This document shows positions 26,063 through 33,679 of a stretch of 57,696 nt of DNA, piece after piece. Source of the stretch: Pseudomonadota bacterium (GTDB lineage Bacteria > Bdellovibrionota_B > Oligoflexia > Oligoflexales > CAIYRB01); contig JAPLFX010000027.1 in assembly GCA_026390445.1 (NCBI GenBank), forward strand, positions 1-57,696, written 5' to 3'. Position 1 is the stretch's first letter; every line of letters begins with the position of its first letter. Made by a program: the position numbers and the translations under genes. The notes under the pieces were generated by a model, which saw nothing but the letters and a program-made list of their open reading frames with translations, was not told the DNA's origin and ran no database searches.

Positions 26063-27169
26063 TCAGTGAAACTCCAACGCGGCCATCACCAAGGCTGTCA
26101 CCAACAGATTCACTAAGCCCACGGGAAGCATGAATTTCCAACCCAGGCCCATGAGCTGGTCGTAGCGAAAGCGCGGGAGTGTCCAGCGCACCCAGACGTA
26201 GACCCACATAAAGAAACTGGCTTTCAGGATCAGGACAGTAAAACCTATGATGGCTGCGATCCAGTTATAGCCGCCGACCAGTTTGACGATGGTCTCATAG
26301 GGTATGAAAGGCGCCTGCCAGCCCCCGAAGAAGATGGTTGATGCCAGGCATGAAAGCACAAACATAGACACGTATTCGCCGAGGAAAAACGCCGCAAATT
26401 TTGCCGAGTTATATTCAGTATGAAAACCTGCGACCAACTCGCTTTCGCCCTCGGCGAGGTCGAACGGGGCACGGTTGGTTTCGGCGAACATGCAGATCAA
26501 AAACAGCAGGAATGAAACCGGGGCGCGGACGACCCCCCAAGCCCAGGGAAAGGCGCCTTGGCTGACGACGATTTGGTTCAGATCTAGGGTGCCAAAGATG
26601 ACCACGATCGGCACCAGAGACATGCCGAGGGGGATCTCGTAGCTGATCATCTGCGCCGATGCCCGCAGCGAGCCGAGCAGAGCGTATTTGCTGTTGCTTG
26701 ACCACCCGGCGAGAGTGACCGTGTAGACGGCCAGGCTGGAGATCGCCAGGATGAAGAGAAATCCGACATCCAAGCGCACTACGCTTAGGCCGATTTTCTG
26801 GCCAAAGATCATCAGATCATTGCCAAAAGGGATGGCGCAGGCGATCAGAAGGGCGGTGAAAACGCCAAAAATGGGGGCCAGGTGATAAGCTACCTTATTC
26901 GCCCCTCTAGGCACGACTTCCTGTTTGAAGACCAACTTGACGGTATCAGCGAGCGATTGGATCAATCCATAGAGTCGCCACTGGAAGATGCCGACCCGGT
27001 TTGGACCTTTGCGTCGCTGCATCATGGCTGGAGCTCGCCGCTCGATCCAAACCATGACCGGTGGGACCTGCAGGCAAACGACAAGGACCACTAAAATTTT
27101 GATAACGGCGGCGATGATTTCGATGGCCGTGTCCGTCTTTAGCAAGGCCAACAACTCGTCTAATCCCAT
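26063..27169 (-). CDS. nuoH: NADH-quinone oxidoreductase subunit H
   Basis: NuoH (368 aa) forms much of the quinone-binding chamber and the first proton path at the junction with the peripheral arm. Visible signatures are QRRKGPNRVG, SLRASAQMISYEIPLG and AETNRAPFDLAEGESELVAG, with the conserved acidic residues of the E-channel. About eight transmembrane helices. The ATG overlaps the nuoA end by 10 bases. Confidence 0.96.
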   Translation of the reverse strand: MGLDELLALLKTDTAIEIIAAVIKILVVLVVCLQVPPVMVWIERRAPAMMQRRKGPNRVGIFQWRLYGLIQSLADTVKLVFKQEVVPRGANKVAYHLAPIFGVFTALLIACAIPFGNDLMIFGQKIGLSVVRLDVGFLFILAISSLAVYTVTLAGWSSNSKYALLGSLRASAQMISYEIPLGMSLVPIVVIFGTLDLNQIVVSQGAFPWAWGVVRAPVSFLLFLICMFAETNRAPFDLAEGESELVAGFHTEYNSAKFAAFFLGEYVSMFVLSCLASTIFFGGWQAPFIPYETIVKLVGGYNWIAAIIGFTVLILKASFFMWVYVWVRWTLPRFRYDQLMGLGWKFMLPVGLVNLLVTALVMAALEFH

Positions 27170-27510
27170 TCCAGCGCTCCGCGTTTCACCACGTAGATAT
27201 ATCCAGCGAACAGAATAACCAAGAAGACGATGATCTCTGAGATCCCGAACCAGCCAAGCTGTTTAAACGCCGATGCCCAGAGATACAGGAAAACGGTTTC
27301 AATATCGAATAGAATGAACAAGATGCCGGTGAGGTAAAACTTAACGCTCATCTTGTCGCGCTCGCCAGTCGCCGGCACGCCGCACTCAAAGGGGTCGGTG
27401 TTGACCTTGTTGAGCGGGCGTGGACCGATAAAGTGAGCGAGAGCGCTGAGGATGCAGCCCAGGCCGACGCCCAGTACAAGCACGATCAGAACTGGCAAAT
27501 ACGGATTCAT
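27160..27510 (-). CDS. nuoA: NADH-quinone oxidoreductase subunit A
   Basis: NuoA (116 aa) is a three-helix subunit at the interface of both arms. The cytoplasmic loop motif DPFECG and the following FYLTGILFILFDIETVFLYLW helices match the family (the second runs to about residue 83). It is the first gene of the operon, divergent from gpsA across 62 bases. No nuoB follows, although nuoB is the usual next gene. Confidence 0.95.
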   Translation of the reverse strand: MNPYLPVLIVLVLGVGLGCILSALAHFIGPRPLNKVNTDPFECGVPATGERDKMSVKFYLTGILFILFDIETVFLYLWASAFKQLGWFGISEIIVFLVILFAGYIYVVKRGALEWD

Positions 27511-27572
27511 CGCAGGCGGTACCTTATATAGTGTAGGGCCGAACAGCAGAGAGACTACAAAGAGGGAGCGTC

Positions 27573-28631
27573 ATGAACAACCAGCCGGATCACCATACCA
27601 TCACCGCCGGTGGTGACCATATTTTAGTGCTTGGAGCGGGCAATTTCGGCACCTGCCTCGGGCATCATCTTGCCGAAAAAGGCTACCGCGTCACCATTTG
27701 GTGCCGCTCTAAAGAGGTCGCCGACGCCATCCAGGCCTACCATAAAAATCCCAAGTATCTTAGTACCATTAACCTATCTAAGCGGCTATCTGCAACAAGT
27801 ATGATCAGCGCGGAGCTGCTGGCTTCCGTGCAGGTCGTGGTTCACGCCACACCATTGCAAACGATGCGTTCCGTTTTACAGCAGCTAGCCCCCTATTGGC
27901 GGCGAGATCTGCGCTTGGTCTGTGCTGCCAAGGGAATTGAGATTGGCAGTTTGGCGTTGCCGGGGCGGGTGGTGGCAGACGAGCTAGGCAGCCACGCGGC
28001 GCATCATACGACGATTCTGTCTGGTCCGACGTTTGCCAGCGAGATGATCGTCCATCAACCGACGGCGGTGACTGCGGCTAGCAAGGACCGCGCCAGTGCT
28101 AGGCGGATTCAGGATCTATTTCACGCCGAGCATTTTCGCGTCTATACCAGCGATGACCCGATTGGTCTCGAAGTGGCTGGCGCCCTTAAAAATGTTGTTG
28201 CTTTGGCGGCGGGAGCGGCCATCGGCCTGGGGTTCCAGATGAACACTCGGGCTGGGATCATCACCCGCGGTTTGGCTGAGCTGACGCGGTTCGGTGTCGC
28301 ACTTGGTGCCAACCCTCTGACCTTCAATGGTCTCGGTGGTGTGGGCGACTTGTTTTTGACCTGTACGTCAGACAAAAGTCGAAATTTTACCGTTGGCTTT
28401 CGCGTTGGACGCGGTGAGACCTTAGCCGAGGTGTTGGCAGCGGTTGGTGTGGCCGAGGGTGTCGCCACGGCGAAAGCGGCTTATGCCTTGGCCCACCAGC
28501 TTGGCGTCGACGCACCGATCACGGCCGCTGTGTTCGATGTGCTCTATCAGGGTAAACCGATCGATCAAGCGGTTCGCCAGTTGATGACTCGAGCCTCCAA
28601 AGACGAACACAATTGGAGTAGCCGGGAGTAG
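27573..28631 (+). CDS. gpsA: Glycerol-3-phosphate dehydrogenase [NAD(P)+]
   Basis: GpsA reduces dihydroxyacetone phosphate to sn-glycerol 3-phosphate, the backbone precursor of phospholipids, in the cytoplasm. The 352-residue product has the dinucleotide motif GAGNFG at 21-26 (GAGxxG), a HATP segment closing the cofactor site, CAAKGIE, LSGPTFA and the catalytic-lysine region GALKNVVALAAG at about 205-216. FNGLGGVGDLFLTCTS is also characteristic. An N-terminal extension of about 15 residues precedes the Rossmann fold. GAGGGAG upstream of the ATG is a strong ribosome site. Confidence 0.95.
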   Translation: MNNQPDHHTITAGGDHILVLGAGNFGTCLGHHLAEKGYRVTIWCRSKEVADAIQAYHKNPKYLSTINLSKRLSATSMISAELLASVQVVVHATPLQTMRSVLQQLAPYWRRDLRLVCAAKGIEIGSLALPGRVVADELGSHAAHHTTILSGPTFASEMIVHQPTAVTAASKDRASARRIQDLFHAEHFRVYTSDDPIGLEVAGALKNVVALAAGAAIGLGFQMNTRAGIITRGLAELTRFGVALGANPLTFNGLGGVGDLFLTCTSDKSRNFTVGFRVGRGETLAEVLAAVGVAEGVATAKAAYALAHQLGVDAPITAAVFDVLYQGKPIDQAVRQLMTRASKDEHNWSSRE

Positions 28632-28653
28632 AATGAGGGCCCTGCTCGGGACC

Positions 28654-28689
28654 TGACGCCCTTCTAGCGATGGCCGTCACCTATTTTTT
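28654..28689 (+). terminator. Putative intrinsic terminator after gpsA
   Basis: TGACG and CGTCA form the base of a stem extended by CC/GG after one mismatch, with an 11-base loop, then CCTA and a run of six T. It lies about 23 bases after the gpsA stop. The stem is modest, so efficiency is uncertain. Confidence 0.45.
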
Positions 28690-28776
28690 GTGTCGCCCGC
28701 CGCAACGCTTCGCGGCAGTATCTAGGGTATAGACAAGAGATGTCCTGCATACAGTGATACCAAAGGATCATCAGTG

Positions 28777-29229
28777 ATGAACGACCAAGACTTCTATCAA
28801 GCGATCAGTCGATTTAACCGCATGTACAAATTGCACGCAAATGATCAGCCGACCTTGCTAGGTCCGGAGCGGGTCGGTAATTTTCATGCCATCCTCCTCG
28901 AGGAGGTCGAAGAAGGCCTGGACCTCATGAAGAACTATGAGGCTGCACAGGCCGAGGGCGCCGGCATGCTCAGCGAGGATCAACGCTTAGCGATCCTGAC
29001 TGAAATGAGCGATTGGCTTGGAGACATCGTCGTTTACTGCGCTAGCGAGGCGAAGCGCTGGGGCTTGCCGTTGAACAAAATCTTGGGCGTCATTATGGAG
29101 TCCAATTTTTCGAAGCTTGGCGCCGATGGCCAACCCATTTACGATGATCGCGGTAAGGTCATGAAAGGACCAGGTTATTGGAAGCCTGAGCCACGGATTC
29201 GCGAGCTCCTTTCGTCGCCTCTAGGCTGA
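28777..29229 (+). CDS. MazG-like nucleotide pyrophosphohydrolase
   Basis: A 150-residue all-alpha protein of the MazG/PRA-PH type, which hydrolyses nucleoside triphosphates or related nucleotides to monophosphate and pyrophosphate. The metal-binding pattern is visible: LLEEVEEGLD (Glu42, Glu43, Glu46) and EMSDWLGDIVVY (Glu76, Asp79, Asp83). The C-terminal SNFSKLGADGQ and KVMKGPGYWKPEP segments occur in single-domain MazG relatives. The ATG at 28777 has AAAGGA 9 bases upstream; a GTG one codon earlier is possible. A housecleaning role is plausible; the substrate is not determined. Confidence 0.75.
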   Translation: MNDQDFYQAISRFNRMYKLHANDQPTLLGPERVGNFHAILLEEVEEGLDLMKNYEAAQAEGAGMLSEDQRLAILTEMSDWLGDIVVYCASEAKRWGLPLNKILGVIMESNFSKLGADGQPIYDDRGKVMKGPGYWKPEPRIRELLSSPLG

Positions 29230-29297
29230 TCCGGAGCTGGATTCAAGTTCCTAGGTCTGTCCACCGATATCCTAGCAATAGGCTATGTGGAGGATCT

Positions 29298-30302
29298 ATG
29301 TCGGGCGCAGTCCCTAGAGTTAGGGTCAAGAGTCGTTGGTACTGGGCTTGGGGTTTGACCGGTCTGATTGCCGTGGGCGCTACGGTCGCCGCGGTTCTTG
29401 GTCACAAGGTCGGCCTGCCGCTGGCCTTTGCGGTGTCAGTGCTAGCGGCGATGGCCTTTCCGTATATGGCGCTCGCTACGACGTCGGTGCGGCGGGACAT
29501 CACGCAATGGTTTGACCGGGTGGGCGCGATTGGGCTGGCTTGGTTAGTCCTAGGCTTTCTGCTCTGCTATACGGTTTATGCCTGCGGTACTGCGGTCTTT
29601 AGTCCCGTCGCATTGGTCCGGGTCGCAGTCTATGCGGCTCTGCCAGCCGCGTGTGCGTGGAGCGCAGGCCGCGATGGTCGCGTGAGATGGCAAGACTGGT
29701 GTGCAATCGCCTGTATATGGTTACCCTTTAATTTTGGCTTGCTGGATGGAATTTGGGAATGGCCGGAGGGGCAGGCTGGTTACATCATGAACACGCCGTT
29801 TGCCATGAATGTGGGTCTTTTTACTTTTATCGGCTACCGCCGCTTTGCAGCAGTGCCATTCCGCTTCACTTTCAGGCGCCAGCACTTGCCATTGATCGGT
29901 GCCATGCTGGTCGGCTTTATGGCGATCGCCTTGCCCATTGGGCTTGGCACTGGTTTCTTGGCATTCCACCCGCGTCTAGAATGGGTCAAGCTGGTGGGGT
30001 CCCCTCTGGCGATCTTTTTCTTTATCGCCGTACCTGAGGAGTTTCTTTTCCGCGGCTTGATCCAAGGGATGCTGCTGCAACACTTGGGCCGCCCCGTTGT
30101 AGCGATTGCTGCGACCTCGCTGCTCTTTGGAGTTTCTCACTGGCATAATCCTGGGTTACCTGACTTTCGGTACCTTGGGCTGGCGGCGATTGCCGGATGC
30201 TTCTACGGCTACACCAGCTGGCGCACAGGTAGTCTTACGGCTTCGGCGCTGCTGCACACGGCCGTCGATACCCTCTGGGATTTGTTCCTTCATGCTGGCT
30301 GA
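29298..30302 (+). CDS. CPBP (CAAX/Abi) family intramembrane protease
   Basis: A 334-residue polytopic membrane protein with about eight helices. The CPBP metalloprotease motifs are in order: EEFLFRG (Glu247, Glu248, Arg252), FGVSHWHN (His near 284) and a final HTAVDTLWD (His near 320). These form the glutamate/histidine site of Rce1-like proteases, which cleave within the membrane. Some bacterial members process peptides or modify envelope proteins; the substrate here is unknown. It lies 68 bases after the MazG-like gene and upstream of top6B, with about 240 bases between. Confidence 0.85.
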   Translation: MSGAVPRVRVKSRWYWAWGLTGLIAVGATVAAVLGHKVGLPLAFAVSVLAAMAFPYMALATTSVRRDITQWFDRVGAIGLAWLVLGFLLCYTVYACGTAVFSPVALVRVAVYAALPAACAWSAGRDGRVRWQDWCAIACIWLPFNFGLLDGIWEWPEGQAGYIMNTPFAMNVGLFTFIGYRRFAAVPFRFTFRRQHLPLIGAMLVGFMAIALPIGLGTGFLAFHPRLEWVKLVGSPLAIFFFIAVPEEFLFRGLIQGMLLQHLGRPVVAIAATSLLFGVSHWHNPGLPDFRYLGLAAIAGCFYGYTSWRTGSLTASALLHTAVDTLWDLFLHAG

Positions 30303-30540
30303 CCCTGTTTAGGGTTTGGATGAATTATTATAAATAAATTAGACCGTTACAATATCATTGCGAGATATTGCCTGGGTTGGGATGGACATCTTCGCGGCAG
30401 TTGTTGAACACTCTTGACTGGCGCAATAGATCTGCTCGATGGTTTGCGCGCATCCCTTGCTTTCATCCATGAGGGTGCGGCTGACCGGCCGTTTTGGCCG
30501 CCAGGTGGCTTTATCTCTGTTTCTCAAAAGTTCGGGATCC
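30303..30540. other. Intergenic region upstream of top6B
   Basis: The 238 bases start with a small ACCCT-GTTT-AGGGT hairpin overlapping the CPBP stop, a possible weak terminator. An AT-rich stretch follows at 30319-30345 that could hold a promoter, then a CGGCC-GTTTT-GGCCG hairpin at 30486-30500 in the likely leader of top6B. The top6B frame is open back to an ATG at 30439, so part of this region could encode an N-terminal extension, which I consider less likely. No RNA gene is recognised. Confidence 0.4.
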
Positions 30541-32490
30541 ATGGCAAAAAAAGCAAAATCGTCCAAATTATCGGCTGACGACGAGGCCACCGGCGAGGTG
30601 ATCGCCAAGGTCCGTAAGTCTGCCAAGCAGATCACCACTAGCAGCACTGCGGAGTACTTTTCAAAGAACCTGCAGCAGGTGGGCTTTTCGTCGCCGACCA
30701 AAGCGGTGCTCACGACGCTTAAGGAGGCGGTTGATAACTCCCTCGACGCGTGCGAGGACGCCGGTATTCTTCCGGACTTGAAGATTCGCGTCGAAAAGGT
30801 TGGATCCGGGTCGATGAAGAACACCGACCAGATCATCATTCGGGTCGAAGACAACGGGCCGGGCATCGATCCTGACGATGTACCGAAGGTCTTTGGGGAG
30901 TATCTTGCCTCGTCGAAATTTGGTCGAGGGCGCTGCTCACGGGGCCAACAGGGCATAGGCATTTCGGCTGCGACCACCTGGGCTATGCAGACGACGGCGA
31001 CCGGTGCGCGCGTTACGACAAAGAAGAAGGGGGCCCGCAAGGCCTTCACTTGCATCGTCGACATGGACCTGAAAAACAACAAAGGTGTGCTGCGATCTAA
31101 AGAATCGATCGAATGGAAGCCGGCCCATGGCACGGCGGTCGAATTCACTCTCGACGGTCGCATTCAACTCAATGGCGAGGGAGGGCTCCTTAACTACATT
31201 CGCAGTAGCGTTTTGTTGAACCCGCATATGTCGCTCAGCTACAACATCAGCGACGTTGCGCCTGCATCGATCGAGCGCGTGGTTAAGGACCTTCCTGTCG
31301 TTCCGGAGGCGACCGAGCCGCATCCGCATACGATGAAACTTGGCGAATTTATGTCGCACAGCCGCCTTTTCGGTAAGGTCAAAGCTAGTGTGTGGCTAAA
31401 GAAGGGTTTTTCCCGAGTCAACGACGCCGTACTAAAGGACCTGGTCACCAAGCAAAAGCTTAAAGCTGCAGTGCTCGATAAGAATATCGACACCATGCCG
31501 GATGGTGATTTCAAGGCGCTTTTTGCCGCACTGCAAGACGCGACCCTGCCGCCTCCAGCGACAACGTCGGTGTTGTCGGTCGGTGAAGACGGGTTGGCCT
31601 TAAGTATCCGTCGGTTGGGCGACATCGACTTCTTCGCGGTGCTCAGTCGAAAGCCATGTATTTGTGACTTTAAGCCCGTTCAGGTTGAAGTGGCCATTGC
31701 CCGGCTGCGCGATCGTCGTGGCGACGACAATGAAGAGCCGGTGCAGGTACTACGCTTTGCCAATCGGGTCCCACTGCAATTCGATAAGGCATCTTGCGCC
31801 ATCGTCAAGGCAATCACTTCGGTCAATTGGCGCTCCTATGGCCTCAAGCAACCTCGGGCTTCCTTGCCGCTTGGTCCATACATCGTCGCCGTCAGTGTCG
31901 TGTCGCCCTTTATCAAGTTCAAGAATGCATCCAAAGAAACAATTGATGCTTCCGATGAGTTGGTTGAGGAATTGCGGCGGGCATTGATGCAGACCGGTCA
32001 GCGCTTGTCGCGTTACTTAAGTCGCGAGCACAAAGCGGACGAACTTGAACAACGAGTGCAACACATCGAGCAGTTTGGCCCCATCCTGGTCGAAACCCTT
32101 GCGCGGATCCTACAAGCACCGCCGGAACGAAAGGCTTTGGCCACCGCTGGATTGGCTAAGTTGCTCGAGCGCGATACCAAGGGCATTAAAAAGGACCTAG
32201 AGGCAGCGGAAGACCGCCTGGCCAGCTATTTGGACGAGAAGAAGCAGCGTCTTTCGGAGTTTTTTGGTTCGATCGAGGAAGAAGAACAGGCAAGCAAGGC
32301 CGAGCGTAAAGCGGCGGCCGCTGCAGCAGCTGCCGCCGTTGCGAATCAGCCGGCAAAGGGCAAGGCTTCAGTTGCTGTCGCTGCGACGCCGGCAGCGACC
32401 TTGATCAAAGGGGCAAAGGGTAAGGCGAAGGCGCAGTCGGTCACCAAAGGTAAAGCGGCAGCAACCGCTGCCACGAAGAGTAAGGCGTAA
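30541..32490 (+). CDS. top6B: DNA topoisomerase VI subunit B
   Basis: The ATPase subunit (649 aa) of type IIB topoisomerase VI, which passes one DNA duplex through another. The GHKL ATPase holds the N box KEAVDNSLDACED (Asn66), the G1 box DNGPGID (104-110) and the lid SRGQQGIGISAA (133-144). An H2TH-like part (about 265-345, ending LSVGEDGL) follows, then the transducer with NRVPLQFDKASCAIVKAI (408-425) and a SPFIKFKNASKE segment with switch-lysine candidate Lys465. Residues from about 585 form an Ala/Lys-rich, histone-H1-like tail. The 30541 start is chosen because upstream residues look unconserved; GGGA lies close before it. It ends two bases before top6A, as expected for an A2B2 enzyme. 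Topo VI is mainly archaeal and plant; bacterial copies are rare. Confidence 0.93.
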   Translation: MAKKAKSSKLSADDEATGEVIAKVRKSAKQITTSSTAEYFSKNLQQVGFSSPTKAVLTTLKEAVDNSLDACEDAGILPDLKIRVEKVGSGSMKNTDQIIIRVEDNGPGIDPDDVPKVFGEYLASSKFGRGRCSRGQQGIGISAATTWAMQTTATGARVTTKKKGARKAFTCIVDMDLKNNKGVLRSKESIEWKPAHGTAVEFTLDGRIQLNGEGGLLNYIRSSVLLNPHMSLSYNISDVAPASIERVVKDLPVVPEATEPHPHTMKLGEFMSHSRLFGKVKASVWLKKGFSRVNDAVLKDLVTKQKLKAAVLDKNIDTMPDGDFKALFAALQDATLPPPATTSVLSVGEDGLALSIRRLGDIDFFAVLSRKPCICDFKPVQVEVAIARLRDRRGDDNEEPVQVLRFANRVPLQFDKASCAIVKAITSVNWRSYGLKQPRASLPLGPYIVAVSVVSPFIKFKNASKETIDASDELVEELRRALMQTGQRLSRYLSREHKADELEQRVQHIEQFGPILVETLARILQAPPERKALATAGLAKLLERDTKGIKKDLEAAEDRLASYLDEKKQRLSEFFGSIEEEEQASKAERKAAAAAAAAAVANQPAKGKASVAVAATPAATLIKGAKGKAKAQSVTKGKAAATAATKSKA

Positions 32491-32492
32491 TC

Positions 32493-33671
32493 ATGGCAAA
32501 GTCCCCGGTCGTCACCAAGCGCATTCGGAAGAATGACACTGAGATTATTCGTATGGGGCGGGAGCTCTGTGAACGAATGTTGGCAGATCTGGAGCGCGCC
32601 AAGCGGCCCTTGTTGCAGGCAACCAAGTGCGCCCTTGATAACTCCTTTTACAATTCCAAGGTTGGTTATTTGACTCCTGGCAGCAAGAAAGTCTCTTCCG
32701 AGCTCAATGTCAGCTCGGTGAAGAAGATTTCGCGTGCGATCTTTATGTTAGAGATCCTTCTGCGCAATGTCGAGATCTCCAACATCAATACCAAACGTGA
32801 GCTTTATTATGTGGCTAAAGGCCTGGTAAAGCATGAGACGATGCTGCGGCCGCTCGACTTTCAAGACCAAGACGAATCCGATTCCGTAATCGATTTTCTA
32901 TGTGAAATGATGGAGGCCTATCGGGAGGAGTTTAATTGCGTCGCTGATGACCGCGGCGGTCAAACCTACTCCAAGCAACTCATCGTCCAGGAAACGGAGC
33001 TCGACGGAAACGTCGCCACCGTTGATCTGTCGACTCTTGGGACCGCGCCGTATCAGCCGCGCAATCGCCCCCAGAACCTACAGCTTTCAACTCGCAGCAA
33101 GGTTGACTTTTGCTTGGTCATCGAGTCTCAGGGCACGGCCAACACCTTGGTCGCGAATGGCTTTACCAAGCGGCACAACTGCATCCTGATCGGTGCTCAG
33201 GGTGTCCCTTCCAACGCCGTGCGGGGCTGGGTACGACTGATCCAGGAGCAATTGAGCATCCCCCTATATTTCTTCGGCGACCTCGACGCCTATACGATGC
33301 AGAATATTTTCCGGACTCTCAAGGCAGGGTCTGCAGCCTCGCTCATCCGGAATTCAGACTTCTGTGCCCCTGAGGTGAAGTTCCTTGGTGTCTTGCCGGA
33401 AGATATCAAAAAATATGATTTGGTCGACTATCCGGTTAAAGAAAACGATGTTCAGGAAGCACGCGCCTTAAAAAAGGCCCGGGATGCCCTCGCTAATGAC
33501 CCCTTTTTCAAGGATAAGCGCAATAAGGAGTTAAAGGCGGTCTTGGAATGGTTGGTGAAGAACAAGCGCCGCTGTGAGCAACAGGCGTTCATCTCGGTGG
33601 ATCCACGCGACCCACAGATGATGGAAAAGATCATTATCGACAAGATTAAGTCGGGCGTTTACATCGAGTAG
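32493..33671 (+). CDS. top6A: DNA topoisomerase VI subunit A (Spo11-like)
   Basis: The DNA-cleaving subunit (392 aa), homologous to eukaryotic Spo11. The winged-helix (5Y-CAP) domain has the catalytic tyrosine motif NTKRELYYVAKG (Tyr105/Tyr106), which forms the 5'-phosphotyrosyl link. The Toprim domain has its acidic residues in CLVIESQG (Glu211) and FGDLDAYTM (Asp263, Asp265), which bind magnesium. The usual proline after the DxD motif is alanine here, and the canonical VEK after the first strand is IES; these look like lineage divergence rather than inactivation. Separated from top6B by two bases and from mfd by 8, so an operon is very likely. Confidence 0.93.
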   Translation: MAKSPVVTKRIRKNDTEIIRMGRELCERMLADLERAKRPLLQATKCALDNSFYNSKVGYLTPGSKKVSSELNVSSVKKISRAIFMLEILLRNVEISNINTKRELYYVAKGLVKHETMLRPLDFQDQDESDSVIDFLCEMMEAYREEFNCVADDRGGQTYSKQLIVQETELDGNVATVDLSTLGTAPYQPRNRPQNLQLSTRSKVDFCLVIESQGTANTLVANGFTKRHNCILIGAQGVPSNAVRGWVRLIQEQLSIPLYFFGDLDAYTMQNIFRTLKAGSAASLIRNSDFCAPEVKFLGVLPEDIKKYDLVDYPVKENDVQEARALKKARDALANDPFFKDKRNKELKAVLEWLVKNKRRCEQQAFISVDPRDPQMMEKIIIDKIKSGVYIE

Positions 33672-33679
33672 CTCTCTCT

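Noticed and set aside
30439-30540. N-terminal extension of Top6B from an upstream ATG
   Set aside because: The extra 34 residues look unstructured and unlike family members; the downstream ATG matches the family start better.
30339-31163. Minus-strand open frame of 274 codons opposite top6B
   Set aside because: It is antisense to the conserved top6B ATPase domain, has no recognisable domain, and arises from codon bias on the plus strand.
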